DNA from: Bacteroidales bacterium UBA4893
Lineage (GTDB): Bacteria; Bacteroidota; Bacteroidia; Bacteroidales; P3
Reading direction: 5' to 3'
NCBI GenBank assembly: GCA_002399025.1
Contig: DHCV01000006.1
Coordinates: 1 to 40,042 of the forward strand
DNA length: 40,042 bases
The notes under the pieces: generated by a model
The model's input: the letters and a program-made list of their open reading frames with translations, nothing else
What the model was told of the DNA's origin: nothing
The model's database searches: none
Shown here: piece by piece, positions 15,872 through 25,412 of the stretch
Layout: each line of letters opens with the position of its first letter
Position numbering within the stretch: position 1 is the stretch's first letter
Position numbers and translations under genes: made by a program

Positions 15872-17332
15872 TTAAACTTCTATTTCTTTCTCTGGAATTT
15901 GGGTTTCATTTTCTGCTTTTGGTTCTTCCTTATTTACTTTAAATGGATTGTTATATCCAAAACCTGAATTAATTCCAAAGAATAAATTAAGACCAGTCAT
16001 CTTTGCAGCATTATAAGAAGAGTTTAAGGAGCCCCCGAAGTAAATGTTTAAGATTAATAGATTGAAATTAAGAGCAATACTTGGATTAAAAGCTTTGATG
16101 TTATTAAAGCTATTTTCAAATGCGAAAGTATTTCCAACAGATAGATTCAAATATCTTTCAAGTTGAAGTGCGTAGAAAACTGACAGGTAGTTATCAAAAT
16201 AATTGCTTCCAAAGCTCGCTTTGTAAAGCATATTCAAATGATGTCTTTTTGAGAAATTCCAATCGTAGCCTACATATACTTTTGTTGGAAGCATTGTTGT
16301 GTAAGTTTCACCTCTTCTAGTTGTGATGTCAAAGGCTTGAGTTAAACTGTCAACTATTTGATCGGATTGTTGAGAAAAACTTGAGTCAGAACTAATATTT
16401 TGAAATCCTGTAAAAGTATAAGTTCCATCAGGATTTTTAGAAACAATATCTGTTGTGTTTGCTGCCCATTTAATAAAACCTAAGTCTTGTATACTAAGAC
16501 TAAGAATCATTTTGTCATTCAATTTATAGGTGCCACCTAAATCAATTCCAAAACCTTTGTTTTTCATAATATTTGCCATAATACTATCGGAGTTAATGTC
16601 AAATTCTATGGAATCACTTGAATTTAAGCCGGGTAATTTTAAACTCCCAATCAATGATGATGATCTAATTAAAAAATTACTTTGAGCAGTTATTCCTTGA
16701 TCATTTTGAGTGATTTGTAGTTTTGATTCTTCTGTTGTTATGTTTGCTAATCCAAGAATAAACTTTGCTCTTAATCCAACATTCAATTTATCATTAACTG
16801 CTCTTGTGTATCCTAAATAGGTAGATACGTAAGAATTTAGAGATAAAATATCATTATCTATAACTGAAATTGATTCATTAGAAAATGTTTTATCACCAGA
16901 TAGAACTCCAAATAAATCTCTTGAAAATCTTAAACGTGTATCAAAATTTAAATCAACACCAAATGAAATATAGTTTTTCTTCCCAGCATTGAAACCAAAT
17001 CCAAAGAGTTCAAAATTTCCATTCATTTTAATGTAATTTGAATTGCTAAGAGAATTATAAAGACCTTTGAAATCAAAATATAAAGAATCATCATCTCTTC
17101 TTTTAATTAGGTCATTATAACTAAATCCAGAAGTCTTGAAATCAATATTAATTCCAGAAAGTATAGGTAAATTAATATAGAAAGTTGAAGTAGGTATTTG
17201 TGCTGGATTCATTTTGTATGAGAAAGGAGTGTTTCTCATAAAGTAAGATATATCTGAATATTGAGCTTTAATACTATTGTTCGAAAGCAAAAATAGATAT
17301 AAAAAAACTATGGTTAATAATATCTTTTTCAT
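15872..17332 (-). CDS. Outer-membrane beta-barrel protein of the DUF5723 type
   Basis: This 486-residue protein has a signal peptide (cleavage after about residue 23, ...SIKAQ) and a mature start YSDISYFMRNTPFSYKMNPA. The NPA element after an aromatic stretch recurs in DUF5723 and PorV-like barrel proteins of Bacteroidota. The body is rich in alternating strands with glycine and aromatic residues (for example FGFNAGKKNYISFGVDLNF), as in an outer-membrane barrel. The tail is acidic (KEEPKAENETQIPEKEIEV). It starts 5 bases downstream of the large lipoprotein gene, so the two probably work together. The substrate or role is unknown. Confidence 0.75.
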   Translation of the reverse strand: MKKILLTIVFLYLFLLSNNSIKAQYSDISYFMRNTPFSYKMNPAQIPTSTFYINLPILSGINIDFKTSGFSYNDLIKRRDDDSLYFDFKGLYNSLSNSNYIKMNGNFELFGFGFNAGKKNYISFGVDLNFDTRLRFSRDLFGVLSGDKTFSNESISVIDNDILSLNSYVSTYLGYTRAVNDKLNVGLRAKFILGLANITTEESKLQITQNDQGITAQSNFLIRSSSLIGSLKLPGLNSSDSIEFDINSDSIMANIMKNKGFGIDLGGTYKLNDKMILSLSIQDLGFIKWAANTTDIVSKNPDGTYTFTGFQNISSDSSFSQQSDQIVDSLTQAFDITTRRGETYTTMLPTKVYVGYDWNFSKRHHLNMLYKASFGSNYFDNYLSVFYALQLERYLNLSVGNTFAFENSFNNIKAFNPSIALNFNLLILNIYFGGSLNSSYNAAKMTGLNLFFGINSGFGYNNPFKVNKEEPKAENETQIPEKEIEV

Positions 17333-17337
17333 ATTCG

Positions 17338-19008
17338 TTATTTATTAAAAGGGTTAATTGAAATATTTGTTTTTAAGTTAACGCCTGCATTGATAATAAT
17401 TTTGCTATCTTTTTTGAATCTAATGTATGGTTTTGTCCCATCATTAGTTGCAGAGGTGTTAAGTTTGAGCTTTAATATTATTTTCTTTGACTTTTTAAGT
17501 ATTGCAATATTTGTTGAATTAGCAGATATTGTAGTTTTTTTCATAGATGGAGATGTAACATTTCCATTAATATCAACATTAGCCCCATTAATAATAACAT
17601 CATTAGTTCCGTTGTTAATATTCAATATTTTACCAATTTCATTACCGCTTGTATCCACTCCATAAAGTTCTGCACCAATACTTATAGGGAAGTAGTTTGT
17701 CATATCTAAATATATTGTTGCATCCTTTATGTAATCAGCGTAATTGTCTTCAGTATTTTTACCCTCATACAAATCATTGTAAAATTCTACATCATAGTCC
17801 AAATCGTTAAGTTTACCTTTAAATGGAATATGTATGTCTGCTTGAACTTTTACATAAGGATCATTTACAACAAAACAATTTACATTATTAGGATTTAATG
17901 TAAGACTTGCATCAAATGAAAGTTTTTGAGGAGCAAGATTTAGTAAGTTTACATTAAATTGAACAGTTTTTGAGCTTGTCTCTGTAGTGTTTAGGCTTAA
18001 AGCAGGATTTACTGGGATTACTCTATCTGCAGGATTGATAATAGCATCATGAAAAACATCGTCTTTATCGTAAACACCAAATTGATTAATGTTTATAACA
18101 GATGGAATTCCATTATTTGTTTCAGTTTTAAAATCAATGAAAAGTTTTTCTAAGCTAAATTTTTCTCCTTCAAAAAATCTTGAAATAGATGACTCTTTAA
18201 AGAAATCAATATCAATATTATCAGAAAAATCAACATCAAACTTACCCATTTTACCAAAGGCAGCATCAAACTGAATATTGTTAATAGCAATGTTTAGTCC
18301 AACATTATAGTTGTGAAGTGCTCCATTTGCAGCAATATGAAGCCTGTATTTAAAATTGATTTTATTATTATTAACTATAATTTTATAGTCAGATAAATCT
18401 GTGGTATTTGTTCCTGTATTTTTTCTTTTAGACTGAGATAAATATATAGTATCATTAAATGATGAGTTATTATCCTTTCTGCGAATTTCATCACAAGAAA
18501 TAATCATATAAGTTGTGTAGTCAATATTGGAATTGACATTTATTTGAAGTTCACCTCCTTTAAGATATATACTATCTAATTTTTGTTCGTGTTCAAGTTC
18601 AGGAAAATCAACTTCTGAATTAAACATACTCTGATTTAAATCAGGGAAATAGAAGTCACCAGTATAGCTTGTTCCTTCCAAATTAAGTGGAGGAAGAGAA
18701 ATATTGGTTGGATTGACGTTAATTGTTGGAATATTTTGAATTATAGAAGTGTCAAAAGAATAAGTGAATTCCAGATATTCACCACCTTGGTCACTTTGAA
18801 CAGTTAATACAACTCCTTCTATGCTATCAATATTAAAAAAGTCATTTAGTGAAATTTCTTCAGAAACTAACTTATTAAGTTGAACACTCGGGTTGATTGT
18901 TATGGGGGTCATTCTGTCAAAATCAAAATCTTTTTCATCAACACACGATGAAAATACTATTGAAAAGAGAATAATCCCAATCAAATGATAAAAGATATTT
19001 TTTTTCAT
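17338..19008 (-). CDS. Large beta-rich envelope lipoprotein, function unknown
   Basis: This 556-residue protein begins with a signal peptide and the lipobox FSSC (Cys about residue 22). The mature part is rich in asparagine, aspartate and serine with repeated beta-strand patterns, without cysteines expected of an enzyme site. It includes the N-terminal segment FDFDRMTPITINPSVQLN, seen in Bacteroidota lipoproteins that are often paired with DUF5723 barrels. I do not recognise a catalytic domain. It lies 5 bases upstream of the barrel gene in the same transcript, suggesting a surface or periplasmic partner. Confidence 0.7.
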   Translation of the reverse strand: MKKNIFYHLIGIILFSIVFSSCVDEKDFDFDRMTPITINPSVQLNKLVSEEISLNDFFNIDSIEGVVLTVQSDQGGEYLEFTYSFDTSIIQNIPTINVNPTNISLPPLNLEGTSYTGDFYFPDLNQSMFNSEVDFPELEHEQKLDSIYLKGGELQINVNSNIDYTTYMIISCDEIRRKDNNSSFNDTIYLSQSKRKNTGTNTTDLSDYKIIVNNNKINFKYRLHIAANGALHNYNVGLNIAINNIQFDAAFGKMGKFDVDFSDNIDIDFFKESSISRFFEGEKFSLEKLFIDFKTETNNGIPSVININQFGVYDKDDVFHDAIINPADRVIPVNPALSLNTTETSSKTVQFNVNLLNLAPQKLSFDASLTLNPNNVNCFVVNDPYVKVQADIHIPFKGKLNDLDYDVEFYNDLYEGKNTEDNYADYIKDATIYLDMTNYFPISIGAELYGVDTSGNEIGKILNINNGTNDVIINGANVDINGNVTSPSMKKTTISANSTNIAILKKSKKIILKLKLNTSATNDGTKPYIRFKKDSKIIINAGVNLKTNISINPFNK

Positions 19009-19041
19009 ACGCTAAAAGGTTTTAATTGTTTGTTAAAATTA

Positions 19042-20391
19042 TTAATTGTTATATTTAAACCATTTCCAGATTTCTTTATATGTTATATTTTTCCCATACA
19101 TTAATATTCCAGTTCTGTAAATCTTTGCAGCAAGCCACATGCAAAAAATTATAAATAAGATTATAAGCCCCATTGAAGTAGCAATTTCCCATACAGGAAC
19201 TCCATAAGGAATTCTCATCATCATTACCATAGGAGAGGTAAGAGGTATCATAGAAAGCCAAAAAGCAACTCCACCAGAAGGAGCATTTATAACAATAGGG
19301 AAACATACCATGGCAATTATTAATGGTATTGTAATTGGCAGAGTAAATTGCTGGGCATCAGTGTCAACATCAATTAAGGCTCCAACAGCACCGAACAAAG
19401 CAGCATAAAGTAGGTATCCTGTAAGGAAATAGAAAATAAACATTAGAATGACTAATGTATAGTTAATGGAGAAAAGCCCTTGAATAACTTGATTAACTTG
19501 TGAAGAATCTGAAGCCATTTCACCAACTTTATCTACACTTATAACTCTTTCGTTAATTGTGATGTTTTCTTCTTGAGGTTCAGTGAAGGTTTGAGGAGAA
19601 ATTGTTTTAAGACCACCAATAATAACTACCGAAAGAACTAACCACAATAATAATTGAGTTAAGCCAACCAATCCAACAGCAATAATTTTACCCATCAATA
19701 ATTGAACTGGTTTAATGGATGAAACCAACACTTCAACAATTCTGCTTGTTTTTTCTTCCGAAACACTCTTCATTACTTGAGCTCCAAACATAAATATAAA
19801 CATATAAATGCATATCCCTGAAATGATTGCTAAGAATGTTTTGATTTCCTTATAGGAGTCCTTACCCGAACGAATATCCTTTGAATAAAATCCAATCTTA
19901 GGATTATTGAACCACTCCAAATCCTCTCCACTCATTCCATAATCGTAAGTGAGCACATGATCTTTTAGAATATTGGAGAGTTGGGTCTGTATTTCGCTTT
20001 GTGCTGACAAGGAAGGCTCATTTTCACTATAGAACAAAAAACCCTTGATAGGTGGCATGTCGGTTGTGCTAACAATCTCTAAAACTGCATCGTAATCTCC
20101 CTGAGAGAGCTTGTCTTGAGCCTCTTGAATATCATACCCATACTCAAAAATCAATTCTTTATTGTTTTTAAACTTATGAAGATAAAGCGAAGATTTAACT
20201 CCTTCTTTCTCCATAAGTGTTTCATCAACAACCAAAACTCTTGATTTAGTTTCGGAATTCATTGCTAAAAAGAAAGGAATTATCCATAATGAAGCAATAA
20301 GGATAGGTCCCAAAAAAGTCATTATTAAGAAAGATTTCTTCCTTACCCTAATAAAATACTCACGTTTAATTATAATCCCTGTCTTACTCAT
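19042..20391 (-). CDS. ABC-2 type transporter permease (NatB-like)
   Basis: This 449-residue protein has one N-terminal membrane segment (about 22-44), a large extracytoplasmic domain (about 45-180), and five or so C-terminal membrane segments from about 185. This is the layout of ABC-2 permeases of the NatB/YhaP type. The opening KTGIIIKREYFIRVRKKSF is typical. The element SVSEEKTSRIVEVLVSS after the second membrane segment is a hallmark of this group, whose members export sodium or small compounds. Its start overlaps the end of the ATPase gene by 8 bases, so the two form one exporter. Confidence 0.9.
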   Translation of the reverse strand: MSKTGIIIKREYFIRVRKKSFLIMTFLGPILIASLWIIPFFLAMNSETKSRVLVVDETLMEKEGVKSSLYLHKFKNNKELIFEYGYDIQEAQDKLSQGDYDAVLEIVSTTDMPPIKGFLFYSENEPSLSAQSEIQTQLSNILKDHVLTYDYGMSGEDLEWFNNPKIGFYSKDIRSGKDSYKEIKTFLAIISGICIYMFIFMFGAQVMKSVSEEKTSRIVEVLVSSIKPVQLLMGKIIAVGLVGLTQLLLWLVLSVVIIGGLKTISPQTFTEPQEENITINERVISVDKVGEMASDSSQVNQVIQGLFSINYTLVILMFIFYFLTGYLLYAALFGAVGALIDVDTDAQQFTLPITIPLIIAMVCFPIVINAPSGGVAFWLSMIPLTSPMVMMMRIPYGVPVWEIATSMGLIILFIIFCMWLAAKIYRTGILMYGKNITYKEIWKWFKYNN

Positions 20392-21292
20392 TGCTCACTG
20401 TATCTATAAAAATTTCATTCATTGTTGGCAAGATTTCCTTATAGGATATTATATCTGTGTTTTGGATAATCCTACTTAAAAGCTCTGCATTCCTGCCTTC
20501 TTCAATCTTGAGCTTGGAAACCTGAAAATTATTATTGGTTTCTTTGTCAATTAATTCAGTCCCTTCAAAAATATAGTTTGAAATATCTTCTTCTTTAGGG
20601 AGAATGATTTCAAATTCATGTTTTTTAAATCTTTGCTTAATCTCATCAACCCTTCCATCAAGAATCTTCTTTGACTTATTAATAAGAGCAATTGAATCGC
20701 AAATGGCTTCAACCGACTCCATATTATGTGTGGAAAAGATAATTGTTGCACCCTTATTTTTCAACGCCAAGATCTCTTCCTTAAGCAAATTAGCGTTAAT
20801 TGGATCAAATCCACTAAAAGGCTCATCAAAAATAAGAAGTTTAGGTTCGTGCAAAATGGTTGTTATAAATTGAACCTTCTGTTGCATACCTTTAGAAAGC
20901 TCCTCAACCTTTCTGTTCCACCAAGAATAAATATCAAACCTATTAAACCAATATTCCAATCTCTTCTTAGCCTCTACTTTCTTAATCCCCTTGAGTTCTG
21001 CAAGATAAATCGCCTGCTCGCCAACCTTCATTTTCTTATATAATCCTCTTTCCTCAGGAAGGTAGCCAATGCTATAAACATGCTCTGAGCGAAGTTTTTC
21101 ACCCATAAAAAAGATTTCTCCTTCATCAGGTGCAGTAATTTGATTAATGATTCTGATTAGTGTAGTCTTGCCAGCTCCATTAGGTCCCAAAAGTCCAAAA
21201 ACCGATCCCTGTTCTACGTTGATAGAAACCTTATCCAATGCCTTATGGTTGGCATAGGTTTTTGAGACTTCATTTGTTGAAAATATTATCAT
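20384..21292 (-). CDS. ABC transporter ATP-binding protein (NatA-like)
   Basis: This 302-residue ATPase has Walker A GPNGAGKTT (residues 36-44), a Q-loop region, signature LSKGMQQKV, Walker B LLIFDEPFSG and the switch histidine in STHN. A C-terminal extension of about 90 residues matches the DUF4162-like tail of NatA-type ATPases. It overlaps and energises the downstream permease. The substrate is unknown. It is located at the cytoplasmic face of the membrane. Confidence 0.92.
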   Translation of the reverse strand: MIIFSTNEVSKTYANHKALDKVSINVEQGSVFGLLGPNGAGKTTLIRIINQITAPDEGEIFFMGEKLRSEHVYSIGYLPEERGLYKKMKVGEQAIYLAELKGIKKVEAKKRLEYWFNRFDIYSWWNRKVEELSKGMQQKVQFITTILHEPKLLIFDEPFSGFDPINANLLKEEILALKNKGATIIFSTHNMESVEAICDSIALINKSKKILDGRVDEIKQRFKKHEFEIILPKEEDISNYIFEGTELIDKETNNNFQVSKLKIEEGRNAELLSRIIQNTDIISYKEILPTMNEIFIDTVSNE

Positions 21293-21329
21293 TTAATCTA
21301 TTAATTTTTTTGCTAATTAAACATTTTCT

Positions 21330-22076
21330 CTATTCGCTCCTAACACATCTAATGCTTCTTCCAAAGCATCTAAATCCAAAAATACTTATATTTGTTGTAA
21401 ATTCTTCCTTGTTAAAATCAATGCAACCTGAGGTACCTTTGTTGATTGCATCGCTTGCCCAATAGTATCCTCTTGTTCCAATATGTTGAAAATTGCCAGT
21501 GTAGGCACTTCTCAAACCTGCACATGGAAGAATTAGTTTTCCTCCGTCAATACTCAAATAGTAGTATCCACTTGGATTTAGCTTAACCTCATAGCCCAAA
21601 TTCAAAACTGCTCTCCATTCCTTTTGGGTTGGCAAACGATAACCACAAGGGCATGGATTATTAACTCCATTTTGTCCCTGCCAAAGACTTTCTTCAGAAT
21701 CAGTAAGCCAATCATTGCTTTTCTGTTCATCAACAATAAACTTGTTGTGTGGAACCTCTGCAATTGAGGATTTGGTTAGGGTTGTATCGGAATATCTTTT
21801 TTCATGCCCATCAGTATTTCGTCCCCATTGATATAAGTCGCCCCATGAATCGGAGGTTTCTGGATTTGTGGAAGTAGCACCGAGATTTCTATCCAAAAAG
21901 TATAGAACTCCAGCTTCTGTTTTAATTGGAGGAAGCTCAACATAAACAAATTGACCCCTCTGAGTGCTAATTGGTTTGTTAAAATTAGCGTCATAATTTT
22001 GAGCTTTTGTATCTTTGCAAATGAAAATAAAGCAAGTTACTACTACAATAATGCTTAATACGTGTCTATTGTTCAT
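21330..22076 (-). CDS. FISUMP-domain secreted protein
   Basis: This 248-residue protein has an N-terminal signal (hydrophobic residues 6-20, cleavage after about KDTKA). The rest is one copy of the Fibrobacter succinogenes major paralogous (FISUMP) domain: LDRNLGA, WGDLYQWGR, NPCPCGYRLPTQKEW, LPCAGLR and RGYYWAS, ending with a FGFRCFGRSIRCVR cysteine-rich strand. FISUMP domains are C-type-lectin-like and extracellular; their ligands are mostly unknown. No T9SS sorting domain is visible. It is divergent from the MFS gene. Confidence 0.9.
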   Translation of the reverse strand: MNNRHVLSIIVVVTCFIFICKDTKAQNYDANFNKPISTQRGQFVYVELPPIKTEAGVLYFLDRNLGATSTNPETSDSWGDLYQWGRNTDGHEKRYSDTTLTKSSIAEVPHNKFIVDEQKSNDWLTDSEESLWQGQNGVNNPCPCGYRLPTQKEWRAVLNLGYEVKLNPSGYYYLSIDGGKLILPCAGLRSAYTGNFQHIGTRGYYWASDAINKGTSGCIDFNKEEFTTNISIFGFRCFGRSIRCVRSE

Positions 22077-22099
22077 AAAAAAATATGTTAATCAAGGAT

Positions 22100-22108
22100 A
22101 CAAAGATA
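22100..22108 (-). promoter_or_regulatory. -7 promoter element of the FISUMP gene
   Basis: The minus strand reads TATCTTTGT, a match to TAnnTTTG, 24 bases before the start codon. No good -33 element is seen. Confidence 0.45.
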
Positions 22109-22182
22109 TAAAAATTATTTATTTCTTGTTAGAAAATTAAAAATATCGCAACTAAAACATTTATAAAGGGTAAAAACCTAAT

Positions 22183-23484
22183 ATGAACCTAAAAAACTTA
22201 AGGCTATTTGAGTCACTTAAATATAGAAATTTCAAGCTCTATTTCTTAGGGCAGGTTGTTTCTATGGTGGGATCGTGGATTCAACAAATTGCAATGGGTT
22301 GGTTGGTTTACCGCCTAACAGGTTCGGTAGCACTTTTGGGGGTTATAGTTTTTCTCTCACAGTTTCCCACCTTTGTAGTAACTCCTTTTGTTTCAACATT
22401 AATTGACAAGATTAGCAAAAAGTCAATCTTGCTTTTCACACAGATATTTTTCATGATTCATGCACTAATACTAACAATATTGGTGCTTTCCTCAACCCTC
22501 AATTCAGCAAATGTTTGGATAGTTTTGGTTTTGAGTTTTTTGTTCGGAGTTGTGAATGCTTTGGATGGTCCAACGCGTCAAGCCTTCTATACGAGTCTTG
22601 TCCCAAAAGAAATGCTCACAAACGCCATTGCTCTTAACTCTGCAGTAATAAATGGTAGTAGATTGATTGGTCCAGCCGTTGGAGGAGTTGTGATAGGTTT
22701 GTTTGGGGAGGGGATTTGCTTCCTAATAGATACAATCAGTTTCCTTTTTGTGATTATTGCACTTTTGAAAATAAAACTACCACAAATTGAAACAATTTCA
22801 CAGAAAATTCATCTCCTTGAAGATATAAAAGAAGGAGTTAACTACATACTCAAATGCCTTCCAATAAAAGTTCTACTAATTATAACCTTTTCAGTATCTT
22901 TCTTTGTGTTCCCCATAACTTCATTCCTTCCAGCCTATGTCAAGGACACCTTAGGAGGAGATAGTGAGTTGTTGGGAAGTCTAATGTCTTTTTTGGGAAT
23001 AGGTTCATTTACAGGAGCATTGATTTTGGCATCAAGAAAAACGATAATTGGTTTGGAGAAAGTACAACAAATTGGCATGGTAATTTCCTCCCTTGCTCTA
23101 ATGCCTTTTTTCTTCATTACTAACTCATTCCTTGCTCATATATTAATAATTATTATTGGTTTTAGTATGGTAAGTTCCATTGCCTCAACTAACACTATGA
23201 TTCAAGCCCTAACCCACACATATATGAAAGGAAGAGTGATGGGCTACTACACAATTTGTTTCATTGGTGGTAGTTCTTTGGGTAATTTAGCAATTGGCTA
23301 TTTGAGTAAGTTCTTTAGTCTTCAAATAGTAATGGCTTGTTGTGGCTTACTTTGTTTCTTATCATTGCTCATTTTTTACCCCTACAGAAAGGAAATTTCG
23401 CTCGAACAAAATAAGATCTATTCTGAGCATGGCATAATACCCGAAATTGTAGAGGGAATAAGCAAGAGCGACATTAAACCATAA
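22183..23484 (+). CDS. MFS transporter, EntS-like exporter family
   Basis: This 433-residue protein has about 12 predicted membrane segments and the motifs of the MFS_3 (EntS-like) group: FRNFKLYF-like opening, GSWIQQIAMGWLVYRL, FGVVNALDGPTRQAF and the ALNSAVINGSRLIGPAVGG element. These transporters export siderophores, drugs or other small molecules. The gene lies 22 bases before the ABC-F ATPase and is probably co-transcribed with it. The substrate is unknown. Confidence 0.9.
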   Translation: MNLKNLRLFESLKYRNFKLYFLGQVVSMVGSWIQQIAMGWLVYRLTGSVALLGVIVFLSQFPTFVVTPFVSTLIDKISKKSILLFTQIFFMIHALILTILVLSSTLNSANVWIVLVLSFLFGVVNALDGPTRQAFYTSLVPKEMLTNAIALNSAVINGSRLIGPAVGGVVIGLFGEGICFLIDTISFLFVIIALLKIKLPQIETISQKIHLLEDIKEGVNYILKCLPIKVLLIITFSVSFFVFPITSFLPAYVKDTLGGDSELLGSLMSFLGIGSFTGALILASRKTIIGLEKVQQIGMVISSLALMPFFFITNSFLAHILIIIIGFSMVSSIASTNTMIQALTHTYMKGRVMGYYTICFIGGSSLGNLAIGYLSKFFSLQIVMACCGLLCFLSLLIFYPYRKEISLEQNKIYSEHGIIPEIVEGISKSDIKP

Positions 23485-23506
23485 AAAATACATAAGAATA
23501 ACTAAT

Positions 23507-25399
23507 ATGGCTGAAAACATACTTACTGTTGAGAATTTAGGGAAATCATTTGGAGAAAAGATACTTTTTGAGGATTTGAGTTTTGGAGTAAACAAAGGGC
23601 AGAAGGTTGCACTTGTTGCCAAGAATGGGCAAGGTAAGAGTACTTTATTGAATATTATTGCTGGAAGATTGGATGCTGACAATGGTAAGGTATCGCTTAG
23701 GGGAGATATTCATTCAATTTATCTTGAACAAAACCCATTATTAGACAGCGAGTTGTCGGTTATTGATGTTGTTTTCACGTCCGATAATCCCAAAATGGCT
23801 GCAGTTAGAGAATATGAAGAGGCTTTGATTGCTGCAACAATGCATGGAAGCGAAGAAAATCAGATTCGATTAAGTGAGGCTATTGCACAAATGGACAGGT
23901 TTGAGGTTTGGGACTATGAGGCTAAGGCAAAAGAAATCCTGTCTAAGCTTGGGATAACCAACCTTCAACAAAGGGTCAGCACACTTTCGGGAGGCGAGAG
24001 AAAGAAGGTTGCACTAAGCAAGGTCTTAACGGAAAGTTCGGAGTTTCTTATCCTCGATGAGCCTACCAATCATCTCGATGTGTCTATGATTGAATGGCTT
24101 GAGGATTTTCTTAAAAGACAAAACCTAACCCTTTTGCTCGTTACTCACGATAGGTATTTTATAAATAATATTTGTACAGATGTTTATGAATTGGATAACT
24201 CAACAATTTATAAGTATAAGGGCGATTACAACTATTTTATTGAAAAGAAGGCAGAGAGGGAAGAGTTGCAAAGGATTGAAATTGAGAAGGCAAGGAGTTT
24301 GTATAAGAAGGAATTGGATTGGATGAGAAGGATGCCAAAGGCAAGAACAACAAAGGCAAAGGCAAGGATTGATGCTTTCTATGAGATTAAGGACAAGGCT
24401 TCACAAAAGATTGATTTTAGGCAAAACGAGCTAAGTGTTAAGGCACAAAGAATTGGAGGTAAGATTTTGGAGCTTAATAATGTTTCGAAAAGCTTTGATG
24501 GTAAGAAACTTATTGATGATTTTACCTATACCTTCAAACGTGGCGAAAAGATTGGGATTGTTGGTAGTAATGGAGTGGGTAAGAGTACTTTCCTAAATAT
24601 AATTGCTGGCAACCTCAATGCCGATATGGGAAAGATAGTTACTGGTCAGACTATAAAATATGGTTATTATAGACAAGAAGGATTGGAAGAGAAGGATTCT
24701 TTGAGGGTGATTGATATTATTAAAGAAGTTGCTGAAAGCATTAAAATGGAGAATAATTCGGAGCTATCGGCAACCTTGTTCTTGTCATATTTCGGATTCT
24801 CAACCGACCTTCAATATAACTACTATGGCAACCTTTCCGGAGGAGAGAGAAGAAGGCTATACCTATTGAAAACCTTGATTTCCAACCCTAATTTCTTAAT
24901 TTTGGACGAGCCTACAAACGATTTAGATATTTATAACCTTGCCATTTTGGAGAATTTCCTCAAGGAATATAAGGGTTGTTTGCTTTTAGTCTCGCACGAT
25001 AGGAGTTTTATGGATAATTTGGTAGATCATCTCTTTGTTTTTGAGGGAGAAGGCAAAATTAGGGACTATCACAGCAACTATTCCGACTATTTGGAAGAAA
25101 AACAAATTAGGGAAAAAGAAGAGGCTAAGGAAACAAAACAATCAAACCCTAATCCACAACCACAAAAGCAAAGAACAGAAAAGGAAAGAAAGCTAAGCTT
25201 TAAGGAGCAGAAAGAATTTGAGGAATTGGAAATCCTTTTGCCAAAATTGGAGAAGGAAAAACAAGAGATAACTCACTCTTTGTCAAATGATAATCTTTCC
25301 AACGATGAGTTAATTTCTCTTTCCAACAGATTTCAAGAGCTTATGAATGAGATTGAGCATAAGGAGATGCGTTGGTTGGAGCTTTCGGAGTATAGATAA
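23507..25399 (+). CDS. ABC-F family ATPase (Uup/ribosome-associated type)
   Basis: This 630-residue protein has two ABC domains and no membrane segments. The first has Walker A NGQGKST (K44), signature LSGGERKKVAL and Walker B FLILDEPTNHLD. The second has NGVGKST, LSGGERRRL and FLILDEPTNDLD. An interdomain linker contains MRRMPKARTTKAKAR, and a charged C-terminal coiled coil (about 560-630) resembles Uup. ABC-F proteins act on ribosomes, relieving stalling or giving antibiotic resistance; Uup-type members also bind branched DNA. The C-terminal coiled coil favours a Uup-like housekeeping role. It follows the MFS gene by 22 bases. Confidence 0.93.
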   Translation: MAENILTVENLGKSFGEKILFEDLSFGVNKGQKVALVAKNGQGKSTLLNIIAGRLDADNGKVSLRGDIHSIYLEQNPLLDSELSVIDVVFTSDNPKMAAVREYEEALIAATMHGSEENQIRLSEAIAQMDRFEVWDYEAKAKEILSKLGITNLQQRVSTLSGGERKKVALSKVLTESSEFLILDEPTNHLDVSMIEWLEDFLKRQNLTLLLVTHDRYFINNICTDVYELDNSTIYKYKGDYNYFIEKKAEREELQRIEIEKARSLYKKELDWMRRMPKARTTKAKARIDAFYEIKDKASQKIDFRQNELSVKAQRIGGKILELNNVSKSFDGKKLIDDFTYTFKRGEKIGIVGSNGVGKSTFLNIIAGNLNADMGKIVTGQTIKYGYYRQEGLEEKDSLRVIDIIKEVAESIKMENNSELSATLFLSYFGFSTDLQYNYYGNLSGGERRRLYLLKTLISNPNFLILDEPTNDLDIYNLAILENFLKEYKGCLLLVSHDRSFMDNLVDHLFVFEGEGKIRDYHSNYSDYLEEKQIREKEEAKETKQSNPNPQPQKQRTEKERKLSFKEQKEFEELEILLPKLEKEKQEITHSLSNDNLSNDELISLSNRFQELMNEIEHKEMRWLELSEYR

Positions 25400-25412
25400 A
25401 TTAAGTAAGGGG

